Assembly: GCA_030066975.1 (NCBI GenBank)
Contig: JASJAO010000012.1
Coordinates: 43,424-107,423, forward strand
DNA: 64,000 bases
Reading direction: 5' to 3'
Source: Henriciella sp.
GTDB lineage: Bacteria > Pseudomonadota > Alphaproteobacteria > Caulobacterales > Hyphomonadaceae
The stretch's first letter is position 1, and each line of letters starts with the position of its first letter. This document shows positions 9,030-17,455 of the stretch, one piece after another. Made by a program: the position numbers and the translations under genes. The notes beneath the pieces were generated by a model. It did no database searches, was not told the origin of the DNA, and worked only from the letters and a program-made list of their open reading frames with translations.

Positions 9030-9749
9030 CTAGGCCCGCTTTGGCGCAAGTGACGAGGTTTTGGCCGGATCAGGCGTTTTCTCCTTGAAGCGGCAGAGAT
9101 CACGAATGGTGCAGACATAGCATTTCGGCTTGCGCGCAACGCAGGTGTAGCGGCCATGCAGGATGAGCCAGTGATGCGCGCCGTGTTTGAATTCGTCTGG
9201 CGTGGTGCGCTCCAGGCTCGCTTCGACCTGATCGGGGTCCTTGCCGGGGGCGAGCCCGGTGCGGTTCGAGACACGGAAGATATGTGTGTCGACGGCGATG
9301 GTCGGCTGCCCAAACGCTTCGTTCAGCACGACATTGGCGGTCTTGCGACCGACGCCGGGAAGGCGAACCAGCTCGTCGCGCGTTTGAGGGACATCGCCGT
9401 CAAACTCATCGAGGATCATCTGGCTGAGCGCGATGACATTCTTGGCCTTGTTGCGCCAGAGGCCGATCGTCTTGATGTGTTGCTCAACACCTTCAAGGCC
9501 AAGCGCGAGCATTTTCCGCGGCGTATCGGCAACCGCAAACAGGCCTTTGGTGGCTTTATTGACGCCGACATCTGTGGCTTGCGCTGACAGCGCCACCGCC
9601 ACCACAAGCGTATACGGGTTCACAAAGTCGAGTTCGGTCTTCGGGTCAGGTCGGTCTTCGGCAAGCCGGGCATAAAGCACCGCGGCTTTCTCCTTGCCGA
9701 AGGTCTTTGGCGCGCGTTTGCGTTTAGGTTTTGATGTCTTTTGAGCCAT
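9030..9749 (-). CDS. nth: endonuclease III
   Basis: DNA glycosylase/AP lyase removing oxidised pyrimidines. 239 residues from MAQKTSKPKRKR, chosen because the longer frame would overlap the divergent HAD gene. The helix-hairpin-helix LPGVGRKTANVVLNEAF carries the catalytic lysine K136, and VDTHIFRVSNR carries the catalytic D154. The [4Fe-4S] ligands are in C-X6-C-X2-C-X5-C spacing (C203, C210, C213, C219). The lysine-rich N-terminal tail is typical of alphaproteobacterial members. Confidence 0.97.
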   Translation of the reverse strand: MAQKTSKPKRKRAPKTFGKEKAAVLYARLAEDRPDPKTELDFVNPYTLVVAVALSAQATDVGVNKATKGLFAVADTPRKMLALGLEGVEQHIKTIGLWRNKAKNVIALSQMILDEFDGDVPQTRDELVRLPGVGRKTANVVLNEAFGQPTIAVDTHIFRVSNRTGLAPGKDPDQVEASLERTTPDEFKHGAHHWLILHGRYTCVARKPKCYVCTIRDLCRFKEKTPDPAKTSSLAPKRA

Positions 9750-9792
9750 AGGGTGAGCCTTTAAGCCTGATTGCAGGGAACGAAAAGCAGTT

Positions 9793-10467
9793 ATGATCAA
9801 AGCGGTTCTGTTCGACCTTGATGAAACCCTGTTTGACCGGTCGCGGACCTTGCCGGAGTTTCTCGCCGATCAGTTTACGCGGTTCCAGCCCCGGCTGGGC
9901 GAGGTTTCACTGGAGACCTGGCGCAGCCGGTTTCTGCGGCTTGATGCAAAGGGACAAAGGCACAAGTCGGTTGTCTATCCGGAACTTCTGTCTGCATTTG
10001 GCGGTGATCCAGACGCGGCGCCTGATCTGCTCGAGGACTATTATCAGTGCAGCACAGCGCAGGCGTTTGAGATGCCGGGCATGAGCAACCTTCTTGCAGA
10101 CTTGCGGCGGTCAGGCATGCCCTGCGGGCTGATCACCAATGGCGAAACGCGCTTGCAATCGAGAACTATTGCCGCGCTTGGTTTGGCAGACCGGATGGAG
10201 GTGATCCTGATCTCGGAGGCCGAAGGTGTGCGCAAGCCGGATCCGATGATCTTTCATCGCGCCGCCGAACAGTTGCGCTTGTCACCCGAGGCGTGTCTGT
10301 ATGTGGGCGACAACCCGGAAGCGGATGTGTGCGGTGCCTTAGACGCCGGGCTAAAAGCAGTGTGGTTTAACCCGAGCGGGCAGCCCTGGCCGGACCGTCT
10401 GTCTCGGCATGCCGGTCCCGCACTTTCCGCCCTGCCCGAATTGCTGGACCTGTTCAAGATCATCTGA
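9793..10467 (+). CDS. HAD-superfamily hydrolase
   Basis: 224 residues. Motif I is FDLDETLFDRS (nucleophile D8, D10), motif II GLITNGETR, motif III around VRKPDPMIF and motif IV YVGDNPEADVCGAL. The helical cap between residues 15 and 95 is of the C1 type found in phosphoglycolate phosphatase or YjjG-like nucleotidases. The substrate cannot be read from sequence. It is divergent from nth with a 43-nt gap. Confidence 0.9.
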   Translation: MIKAVLFDLDETLFDRSRTLPEFLADQFTRFQPRLGEVSLETWRSRFLRLDAKGQRHKSVVYPELLSAFGGDPDAAPDLLEDYYQCSTAQAFEMPGMSNLLADLRRSGMPCGLITNGETRLQSRTIAALGLADRMEVILISEAEGVRKPDPMIFHRAAEQLRLSPEACLYVGDNPEADVCGALDAGLKAVWFNPSGQPWPDRLSRHAGPALSALPELLDLFKII

Positions 10468-10533
10468 GAACGGGCGCTTGCGGCGCAAAGCCACGCTTGT
10501 CGTTTTGACCCGGCTTCGGTTTATATCGCGGTT

Positions 10534-11022
10534 ATGGAGCCGACCGAAGACACCATCTATTTCGACGCCGCGCTGACTCCGCATCGCTCGCTCAGCCCGC
10601 GCGCTTTTCTGATTGTAATGTCGATCATCGGCGCGGTGAGTTTTGTCGCGGGCGTCGCCTTCATCTCCATGGGCGCGTTTCCGGTGATTGGCTTTTTCGG
10701 CCTCGATGTTCTGATCATCTGGCTCGCCTTTCGGCGGAATTTCAGATCGCTGCGCCAGCGCACGCAGGTGCGTGTGACGGCACAGTCTATCGAACTTCAC
10801 CATGAAGAGCCCGGTCAGCTGCCGCGCCATGTTGAATTGCCGACCGCCTTTGTGTCCCTCAACCTCGATTACCCAACCCGCAAGCCGAGTGAGCTGCGCC
10901 TGTCTTATGGCGGAAAGGCCTGGGTCATTGGTCGCTTCCTGACCCCGGCGGAGCGAAAATCGCTGTTCAAGGCGCTTAGCGCGTCTCTGGTGAAAGCGAA
11001 ATCGGAACGTTTTTCGACTTGA
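10534..11022 (+). CDS. DUF2244 membrane protein
   Basis: 162 residues: a short N-terminal tail (DTIYFDAALTPHRSLSP), two adjacent hydrophobic helices (about residues 25-68) and a soluble C-terminal domain ending in YGGKAWVIGRFLTPAER. This is the DUF2244 pattern, an alphaproteobacterial family without known function that often sits near nth. It is followed by a palindrome with flanking A and T runs. Confidence 0.85.
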   Translation: MEPTEDTIYFDAALTPHRSLSPRAFLIVMSIIGAVSFVAGVAFISMGAFPVIGFFGLDVLIIWLAFRRNFRSLRQRTQVRVTAQSIELHHEEPGQLPRHVELPTAFVSLNLDYPTRKPSELRLSYGGKAWVIGRFLTPAERKSLFKALSASLVKAKSERFST

Positions 11023-11024
11023 AC

Positions 11025-11054
11025 AAAAAAATGACGCATGCGTCATGGTTTTTT
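11025..11054. terminator. A-run / 16-bp palindrome / T-run: terminator or operator
   Basis: A seven-base A-run leads into ATGACGCATGCGTCAT (11031-11046), a perfect palindrome, followed by GG and six T. In RNA it could end transcription of the DUF2244 gene. As DNA it could be an operator 60-80 nt before the P450 start. Both readings fit, and the sequence does not decide. Confidence 0.55.
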
Positions 11055-11112
11055 CATCTTGTCTGTGCTATTTCTCTCTTAACGCGAAATCTCGGCCTGC
11101 AGACCGAGTGCA

Positions 11113-12453
11113 ATGGAGGCAATATTGGCAGACACCGTTCACAAGATCTCACACGACCTGAAGCGTCCTCACATTACCAAACGTGATCCGCTGCATGAGA
11201 ATTACCTTAGATTCGGTGAAGCGGTGCCGGATGCCTATTCCGTTGCGATTGATCAGCTGAACATCACCGATCCTGAAATCTGGCGCCAGGGCGCCTATTG
11301 GGAGCGATTCAAGCGGATGCGTGATGAAGCGCCACTGCATTGGACACCGGACAGTTTTGTCGGGCCATTCTGGTCAGTCACCCGATACGAAGACATCATG
11401 AAGATCGACATCGACCACAAACGCTTCTCCTCGAGCTGGGAGCATGGTGGCATTGTTCTCGGTGAGCCGCTGGAAGACTTCGAGCTGCCCATGTTCATCG
11501 CGATGGACGAGCCGCAGCACTCAGAACAGCGCAAGACCGTGCAGCCGGCGGTCGCGCCGAACATGCTCAAAGAGTATGAGCCGCTGATCCGCAAGCGCAC
11601 GCAGGACCTGCTCGACAGCGTGCCCGTCGGCGAACCGTTTGACTGGGTCGATACGGTCTCGATCGAGCTGACCACGATGATGCTGGCCACCTTGTTTGAC
11701 TTCCCGTTTGAAGATCGCCGCAAGCTGACACGCTGGTCGGATGTGTCGACCAATCGAGAGAACCCGGACATCTGTCCCGGCGGACTGGATCAGTGGAAAG
11801 CTGAACTTCTGGAATGCCTGACCACGTTCATGGGCATGTATCAGCAAAAGCAGAATGAGCCCCTGCGCAACGATCTGATCAGCCTGCTCGCGCATGGTGA
11901 GAAGACCAAGGACATGTCCCCGCAGGAATTGCTCGGCAATGTCATCCTGCTGATCGTCGGCGGCAATGACACGACGCGGAACTCGATGACCGCTTCGGTT
12001 TATGGGCTGAATAAGTTTCCTGAGGAATATGAGAAACTGAAAGCCGATCACAGCCTGATCCCGAACATGGTGTCAGAAGTGATTCGCTGGCAGACACCGC
12101 TCGCTTTCATGCGCCGCACCGCGCTGGAAGATGTCGAGATGCATGGCCAGACGATCAAGAAAGGCGACCAGATTGCCATGTGGTACGTCTCAGGCAATCG
12201 GGATGAGCGGTTCTGGAAGGAAGATCCAAACCGTCTGATCATTGACCGCGACCAGGCCCGCAATCACCTGTCCTTCGGGTTCGGCATCCACCGCTGTGTC
12301 GGAAACCGTCTCGGCGAGCTGCAGCTGCGTATCCTGTGGGAAGAGATTATGGCGCGGTTCAGCCATATCGAGGTTCTCGAAGAGCCTGAGCTGACCTCTG
12401 GGGCCTTTGTCAAAGGCTATACCTGGATGCCGGTCATCTGCCATCCGAAATAG
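11113..12453 (+). CDS. cytochrome P450 of the CYP153 family (alkane terminal hydroxylase-like)
   Basis: 446 residues. The heme loop FGFGIHRCVG holds the thiolate C395; the I-helix reads LLIVGGNDTTRNSM, the CYP153 form of the oxygen-activation motif, and the ERR triad is present (SEVIRW). CYP153 enzymes hydroxylate medium-chain alkanes and fatty acids at the terminal carbon and need a ferredoxin and ferredoxin reductase. Neither partner is next to it here. ATG 11113 is used, but an in-frame TTG at 11125 has GGAGG at ideal distance and may be the real start (442 residues). Confidence 0.93.
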   Translation: MEAILADTVHKISHDLKRPHITKRDPLHENYLRFGEAVPDAYSVAIDQLNITDPEIWRQGAYWERFKRMRDEAPLHWTPDSFVGPFWSVTRYEDIMKIDIDHKRFSSSWEHGGIVLGEPLEDFELPMFIAMDEPQHSEQRKTVQPAVAPNMLKEYEPLIRKRTQDLLDSVPVGEPFDWVDTVSIELTTMMLATLFDFPFEDRRKLTRWSDVSTNRENPDICPGGLDQWKAELLECLTTFMGMYQQKQNEPLRNDLISLLAHGEKTKDMSPQELLGNVILLIVGGNDTTRNSMTASVYGLNKFPEEYEKLKADHSLIPNMVSEVIRWQTPLAFMRRTALEDVEMHGQTIKKGDQIAMWYVSGNRDERFWKEDPNRLIIDRDQARNHLSFGFGIHRCVGNRLGELQLRILWEEIMARFSHIEVLEEPELTSGAFVKGYTWMPVICHPK

Positions 12454-12492
12454 GGATTGAGCGACTTTAGAGGTCGGCACCCCAACGGGGCT

Positions 12493-13263
12493 TTAGCCAT
12501 CTGGCTGTTCGATCAGGCCGGACAGATGGCGCCGTCCCCCATCCAGGATAATCGCCTCACCAGTGATGATTGAGCTGGCCGGACTGCTGAGAAACACAGC
12601 GGTTTCGGCGATCTCTTCACCGATCGCCGTGCGTCCGACTGGCGTGCGGTCGCGCAACCAGGGCTCGCGCCCTTCGGCCCGCGGACGCAAGGCAACGACG
12701 CCATTCACCCGGATCTGATCCGGCGCCAGTTCCAGTGCGGCCGATTTGATGACCGCCAGAACCGCATGCTGGGTGACACTTTCACTGAACCAGCCCGGCT
12801 GCGCCATTTTCGCGCCAAGAGACAGAACAAACGTAAAGGTTCCGGCCTGACGCCGACGCTCCGCCGCATTGCCGGGGTCCTGGACCTGCTCTTTCATGAT
12901 GTTGGAGAAGACGCGAATGCCTTGCACGCTGGCGCGCACCGTCTTCATCAGAATCGTCTCAAAATCCTCCATTTCGAGACCCAGTAGCGTATCCGGCTCC
13001 GGCAGTTCCGGGACCAGCACAACATTGTTGACCTGACCATAGGCTTCAAGCGCAGCGGCGAGCGCATTGCGGAGCCCAAGCCGCGTGTGCACCGCGCCGT
13101 GATGCAGTTCCACTTTGTCGGAACTGACCTTGCTTAAATTGTCGAGGGAAGCCTGGTTCGGATCGACCGCCAGCACGTCATGGCCTTCATCCAGGAACCT
13201 TCGCACAAGTGCTTCACCGACCGTTTGGCCGAGGCCAATGACCAGCGTTACCGGTTTTTCCAT
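12493..13263 (-). CDS. SDR-family protein lacking the catalytic Tyr and Lys
   Basis: 256 residues; AGGAGAAGG precedes MEKPVTLVIG. The Rossmann fold of short-chain dehydrogenases is evident: GLGQTVGEAL near residue 10, VNNVVLV replacing the usual NAG strand, and the C-terminal SSIITGEAIILDGG. At the active site a serine is kept (S148 in FVLSLGAK), but the expected Tyr-X3-Lys reads E161-SVT-Q165 in FSESVTQHAVLAVIKSA. It is therefore probably not an ordinary oxidoreductase: it may bind a nucleotide without redox chemistry or do a different reaction. It is convergent with the CYP153 gene. Confidence 0.8.
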   Translation of the reverse strand: MEKPVTLVIGLGQTVGEALVRRFLDEGHDVLAVDPNQASLDNLSKVSSDKVELHHGAVHTRLGLRNALAAALEAYGQVNNVVLVPELPEPDTLLGLEMEDFETILMKTVRASVQGIRVFSNIMKEQVQDPGNAAERRRQAGTFTFVLSLGAKMAQPGWFSESVTQHAVLAVIKSAALELAPDQIRVNGVVALRPRAEGREPWLRDRTPVGRTAIGEEIAETAVFLSSPASSIITGEAIILDGGRRHLSGLIEQPDG

Positions 13264-13322
13264 GGCGACCTTCTCCTGCCCAGCCACCAACACGGGTCCG
13301 GGCAGGATGGCCGGATTACGCG

Positions 13323-13490
13323 TCAGCTTGCGCGCAGCATACCCATCTCTTCTTTAATTCGGAGTTTCTGTCGCTTGAGATCCTTAACAACTGAAATGTC
13401 GGCGGCGGGTCTTTTCTGTTCCGCGTGTATCCGTTCGTCGAGTTCGCGATGACGTTTCGCCAGCTCTTCGATCCGACCTTGTAAGGACAT
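13323..13490 (-). CDS. YdcH/DUF465 family small protein
   Basis: A 55-residue protein, MSLQGRIEELAKRHRELDER onward, ending EEMGMLRAS. It is highly charged and predicted to be one helical hairpin or coiled coil, as in the YdcH (DUF465) family, whose core LKRQKLRIKEEM is present. AAAGGAGA lies seven bases before the ATG, which strongly supports translation. It lies 59 nt upstream of the SDR gene in the same direction. Function unknown in the family. Confidence 0.82.
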   Translation of the reverse strand: MSLQGRIEELAKRHRELDERIHAEQKRPAADISVVKDLKRQKLRIKEEMGMLRAS

Positions 13491-13601
13491 GGACAGTCTC
13501 CTTTTTCTCAGTGAATGGGTTGTGTCTTCAGCCCTTCAAGAAAAGCATGAATACCCCTTCGAGTCACGGCGGATCAAAAAGATTTTCGAGCCTGTAACGG
13601 A

Positions 13602-14330
13602 CTATACAGGATCAGGGCGGACGGCAGCCTTTCGAGCCGCTTTGGTGCGGAACATTGTCTCGTCTGCGAGGTTGATCAGCACCTCTGCCGTCATGCCACG
13701 CGACCATTCCACCGTCCCGCATGAGGCCCCAAGCTGGATCGGTTCCAGATGCTCCGCTGCTGTGTCGCGGATGAGACAGGCCTCAATCAGACGTTCGAGA
13801 AGGGCCGCTTTGGCCTGACTGTCAGCGAGCTCTGCATGAGTCAGCACCAGGGCGAACTCATCGCCGCCGAGGCGCCCGACAATGTCGGTCTGGCGCACAG
13901 ACTTTACCAGCAGGCCCGCGACATGTTTGAGCACATCGTCGCCGGTAGCGTGCCCGAACCGGTCATTCACCAGTTTGAAATTGTCGAGGTCGATATAGAT
14001 CAGGCACAGCGGCGTTCCGTAGCGCTGGGCGAGTGCGATTTCACGGGTTAGTTCGCGTTCAAATGCACGGCGGTTAAACAGTGGACACAAAGCATCCCGA
14101 TCCGCCAGAAGCTCTGCTGTCTCAAGGGCGGTCTGCAGGGCGGCCCGCTCTTCACGTAGACTAAGCACTTCGCCCGCAAGGGCTTCCAAAGCTGCCTGAA
14201 CCTGTTTGGGCAGGCTGGCGAGATCAACGCCCAAAGCCCCGATCAGGCGGCGGCGTGCATTCACCGGTTCTGCCTGTGATTCGCCAGGCAAAGGGTCAGA
14301 ATCGATGGGGGTTTCAACGGGCTCAGCCAT
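13602..14330 (-). CDS. GGDEF-domain diguanylate cyclase, soluble
   Basis: 242 residues from MAEPVETPIDSDP. Residues 1-45 look disordered, 45-78 form a coiled coil (VQAALEALAGEVLSLREERA) and 80-240 the GGDEF domain. The active loop is RLGGDEF (155-159), and RQTD at 146-149 is a correctly placed RxxD inhibitory site. It should make cyclic-di-GMP with product inhibition. There is no membrane segment or sensory domain, so input may come through the coiled coil. Divergent from purE with an 85-nt gap. Confidence 0.92.
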   Translation of the reverse strand: MAEPVETPIDSDPLPGESQAEPVNARRRLIGALGVDLASLPKQVQAALEALAGEVLSLREERAALQTALETAELLADRDALCPLFNRRAFERELTREIALAQRYGTPLCLIYIDLDNFKLVNDRFGHATGDDVLKHVAGLLVKSVRQTDIVGRLGGDEFALVLTHAELADSQAKAALLERLIEACLIRDTAAEHLEPIQLGASCGTVEWSRGMTAEVLINLADETMFRTKAARKAAVRPDPV

Positions 14331-14415
14331 CGTGGAACTGTAGCTGAAACTGCCATACCTGCCCAGTCGTCGCGGCCGGGCAGTCCTGACGGTTGACGCA
14401 GTAACGGAGGTTTTT

Positions 14416-14946
14416 ATGTTGCGCGCTTTGCATGAGGCTACAATGAGCCCCACTCCTGAAAATCCCGATGCGGTTGTCGGCGTCATCATGGGCAGCCAGT
14501 CAGACTGGCCGGTGATGAAACTCGCCTGTGATGTCATGGACGAGCTTGGCGTCGCCTATGATTCCCAGATCGTCTCGGCTCATCGCACCCCCAAACGTCT
14601 CTATGACTATGCCGAGACGGCAACATCACGCGGGTTGCAGGTGATCATTGCCGGTGCGGGCGGGGCTGCGCATCTGCCGGGCATGACGGCCGCCATGACG
14701 CCTCTACCGGTCTTGGGCGTGCCGATCCAGTCCAAGGCCCTGAACGGGATGGACAGCCTGCTCTCGATTGCCCAGATGCCAAAGGGGATCCCGGTGGGCA
14801 CACTCGCCATCGGGGCCGCAGGCGCGATCAATGCGGGCTTGCTGGCGGCGTCAATCATCGCCCTGCAGGACGCAGACGTGGCTGAAAAACTCGCCGCCTA
14901 TCGCGCCGGGCAAACCCAGTCCGTAACCGAACGACCTCAGCAATGA
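14416..14946 (+). CDS. purE: N5-carboxyaminoimidazole ribonucleotide mutase
   Basis: Converts N5-CAIR to CAIR in purine synthesis. 176 residues with [24 protein letters not shown] and the glycine-rich [16 protein letters not shown], all PurE active-site loops. GGAGG five bases before ATG 14416 supports this start; ATG 14443 would also give a normal protein. It overlaps purK by 4 nt. Confidence 0.97.
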   Translation: MLRALHEATMSPTPENPDAVVGVIMGSQSDWPVMKLACDVMDELGVAYDSQIVSAHRTPKRLYDYAETATSRGLQVIIAGAGGAAHLPGMTAAMTPLPVLGVPIQSKALNGMDSLLSIAQMPKGIPVGTLAIGAAGAINAGLLAASIIALQDADVAEKLAAYRAGQTQSVTERPQQ

Positions 14947-16010
14947 CACCGCTCTCCCCCGGTTCACGGATCGGCATCCTGGGTGGCGGTCAGCTGGGGC
15001 GGATGCTTGCCGGGTCTGCGGCGCAACTTGGGTTTGATGTCTCTATCCTGTGTCCGGAAGCCGATTGCCCAGCCGCGCGTGTGGCGATGGATCATAGAGT
15101 GGCCGCCTATACAGATCTGGACGCGGTTCTCGATTGGGCGCGGGGCTGTGACGTGGTGACCTATGAGTTTGAGAACGTACCGGTGACCACAGCGGCGCAC
15201 TTGATAGACCATGAGATTATAGTCCGGCCCGGTGCAGCGGCCTTGGAAGTCTCTCAGGACCGCGTCGCGGAAAAGACATTCCTCAACCAGTGCGGTATCG
15301 ACACGGCCCGCTTTGCTGAAATCAATACAGCTGAAGAGATCGCCGCGCCGATTGAGCGGTTTGGCGGCGCGGCCATCCTGAAAACCCGGCGCGACGGGTA
15401 TGATGGCAAGGGTCAGGTTCGGCTTGCCGCGGGCGATGATTATGCCGAGGCTCTGCGCGCGCTGGGCAATGCCCCCTCGATATTGGAAGCGATGGTGCCG
15501 TTTTCCTGCGAAGTCTCGGTCATCATTGCCCGCAGCGCTGAGGGTGAGTCGATCTGTTATGATCTGCCACGCAATGACCATACGAATGGGATTCTCAGGC
15601 GCTCGGTCGTGCCTTCGCAATTGGATGCCGAGGTTGAAGCGCGCGCATGTGAGGCAGCGCGAAAGCTTGCGGATGCGCTCGATTATGTCGGTGTTCTGGC
15701 GCTGGAATTCTTTGTTCTGGAGAATGGCGATCTGCTTGCGAATGAGTTTGCGCCGCGTGTGCATAACTCCGGGCACTGGACCCCAGAGGCCTGCGCCACC
15801 GGGCAGTTTGAGCAACATATTCGCGCCATTGCCGGTTGGCCGCTGGGGCCCGTCACCCGCTATCACAAGGCCGAGATGTTGAACCTGCTCGGTGATGAAA
15901 TCTTTGCCCATAGCGGAGTTTCGGCCACTGACGGTGTGCTCACGCTATATGGCAAACGTCATCCGAAACCCGGCCGCAAGATGGGCCATCTGGTGCGGCG
16001 CCTCGATTAG
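14943..16010 (+). CDS. purK: N5-carboxyaminoimidazole ribonucleotide synthase
   Basis: ATP-grasp enzyme making N5-CAIR from AIR, bicarbonate and ATP; substrate donor for PurE. 355 residues: N-terminal [16 protein letters not shown]-grasp core with [13 protein letters not shown], and metal-binding [20 protein letters not shown] near 250-265. Translationally coupled to purE (ATGA). Its last four bases overlap the stop of the convergent gtrA-like gene. Confidence 0.97.
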   Translation: MTPLSPGSRIGILGGGQLGRMLAGSAAQLGFDVSILCPEADCPAARVAMDHRVAAYTDLDAVLDWARGCDVVTYEFENVPVTTAAHLIDHEIIVRPGAAALEVSQDRVAEKTFLNQCGIDTARFAEINTAEEIAAPIERFGGAAILKTRRDGYDGKGQVRLAAGDDYAEALRALGNAPSILEAMVPFSCEVSVIIARSAEGESICYDLPRNDHTNGILRRSVVPSQLDAEVEARACEAARKLADALDYVGVLALEFFVLENGDLLANEFAPRVHNSGHWTPEACATGQFEQHIRAIAGWPLGPVTRYHKAEMLNLLGDEIFAHSGVSATDGVLTLYGKRHPKPGRKMGHLVRRLD

Positions 16011-16405
16011 ACTTTGCGGAAGGCGAAATACTGATAGCCGGTGAACGAGACCAGCATAGAGACCATGGTGGCTGCGGCAATCGCAATGATGGCCCAAAGC
16101 CCGGGAAGCGCCAACATGAGCAGCGTATAGACCGTGTAATTTACGCCCGCCGCCGCAACAGAAACCAGTGCATAGCGCGCGCCTTCGCGGCTTTGACTGG
16201 TCCCGCTGGCCCCGAAGGTCAGGGCGCGGTTCAGCCGCCAGCCAACCAGCATCGCGATCGGGATTGCGATCAGTCTGGCGGAGAATGGGTCGAGGCCGTT
16301 TTCCATCAGGGTCACGGTCAGGCAGACATCGACCACAAAGGCCAGGCCGCCGACCAGTCCGAAACGGCTGAGACGGATGGCAAACGCCTTGTACTTCTCT
16401 ACCAT
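16007..16405 (-). CDS. GtrA-family membrane protein (lipid-linked sugar flippase-like)
   Basis: 132 residues with four hydrophobic helices and the GtrA opening IRLSRFGLVGGLAFVVDVCL. GtrA proteins are thought to flip undecaprenyl-phosphate-linked hexose across the inner membrane. Its start overlaps the end of the GtrB-like glycosyltransferase by 7 nt, so the two are co-translated. A third member, a GT-C type transferase, is divergent beyond it. Confidence 0.9.
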   Translation of the reverse strand: MVEKYKAFAIRLSRFGLVGGLAFVVDVCLTVTLMENGLDPFSARLIAIPIAMLVGWRLNRALTFGASGTSQSREGARYALVSVAAAGVNYTVYTLLMLALPGLWAIIAIAAATMVSMLVSFTGYQYFAFRKV

Positions 16406-17373
16406 TGCGGGGCTTTGAAACTCAGGAACACAGCCCGCTTCGCCTCAAGACGGGCGCGGGCGAGGCTGTCGAGAATAAGCCCGGAGACGGCGGTGATGGT
16501 AGCCGCAATGCCAAGCCCGGTGGTCAGGATCAGAGTTGGAATACGCGGCACCAGACCCGTTTGCGCATAAGTCCAGGCAATAGGGGCAAACAGCACAGCT
16601 GAGAGCATCAACAAGCCAAAGCCAATCAGACCGAAGAAGGCAGCGGGTCGGGTTTCCTTGGCGAGCAGCCCGAACATGCCGAGAATGCGGAAGCCATCAC
16701 GGAACGTGCGCAGTTTCGAATGGCTGTCCTCAGGGCGCACGCCATAGGGCGTCGGGCGTTCCAGTGTTGGGATGCCAAGCTGACTGCAATGAACAGACAT
16801 TTCGGTTTCAATCTCAAAACCGGCAGATACAGCTGGAAATGATTTCACAAACCGGCGCGTAAACACGCGATAGCCGGAGAAGATATCGGTGAACTGGTCT
16901 CCGAACATCGTATTGTAAACGCGGTTGAACAATTTGTTGCCGAACGCATGACCCTCCCGGCCCGCATCTTCCGTGACACCGGCACGCACGCCGACCACCA
17001 TATCGACATGGTTCTTCTTCAACAGCTCAACCAGGGTCGGGGCGAGCGACGCGTCATAGGTGTCATCACCATCGGCCATGATGTAGATATCGGCTTCGAC
17101 ATCAGCGAAGATACGGCGCACGACATGTCCTTTGCCCTGGCGCGGCTCACAGCGCACAATCGCCCCAGCGTCGGCGGCAATCTGTGCGGTATTGTCGGTC
17201 GAGTTATTGTCGAAGACATAGATGTCTGCCTCAGGCAGGGCGTTGCGGAAATCTTCAATCACTTTCGCGATCGTCACCGCTTCATTGTAGCAAGGGATGG
17301 TGATGGCAATTCTCGGCGTCTCAGGCGCGATGTTCAGATCGCGAATTTCCGTTCCGGCGGGGGTCGCACGCAT
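16399..17373 (-). CDS. GtrB/DPM1-like family 2 glycosyltransferase with C-terminal membrane helices
   Basis: 324 residues from MRATPAGTEIRDLN. The GT-A domain opens ITIPCYNEAVTIAKVIEDF and has the metal motif MADGDDTYD. After residue 245 two hydrophobic helices follow (FFGLIGFGLLMLSAVLFAPI and IPTLILTTGLGIAATITAVS), the layout of GtrB-type enzymes that load a sugar onto undecaprenyl or dolichol phosphate. Longer starts would run into the divergent gene's promoter, so the inner ATG is preferred. Sugar unknown. Confidence 0.9.
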   Translation of the reverse strand: MRATPAGTEIRDLNIAPETPRIAITIPCYNEAVTIAKVIEDFRNALPEADIYVFDNNSTDNTAQIAADAGAIVRCEPRQGKGHVVRRIFADVEADIYIMADGDDTYDASLAPTLVELLKKNHVDMVVGVRAGVTEDAGREGHAFGNKLFNRVYNTMFGDQFTDIFSGYRVFTRRFVKSFPAVSAGFEIETEMSVHCSQLGIPTLERPTPYGVRPEDSHSKLRTFRDGFRILGMFGLLAKETRPAAFFGLIGFGLLMLSAVLFAPIAWTYAQTGLVPRIPTLILTTGLGIAATITAVSGLILDSLARARLEAKRAVFLSFKAPQW

Positions 17374-17455
17374 CGCTGAAAGCCTTTCAGTAACCTCCCT
17401 GTGACAGAAGCAGATCATACTTAAGGACGGGTAAGGTAGAGGCGGTAAATCCCTA

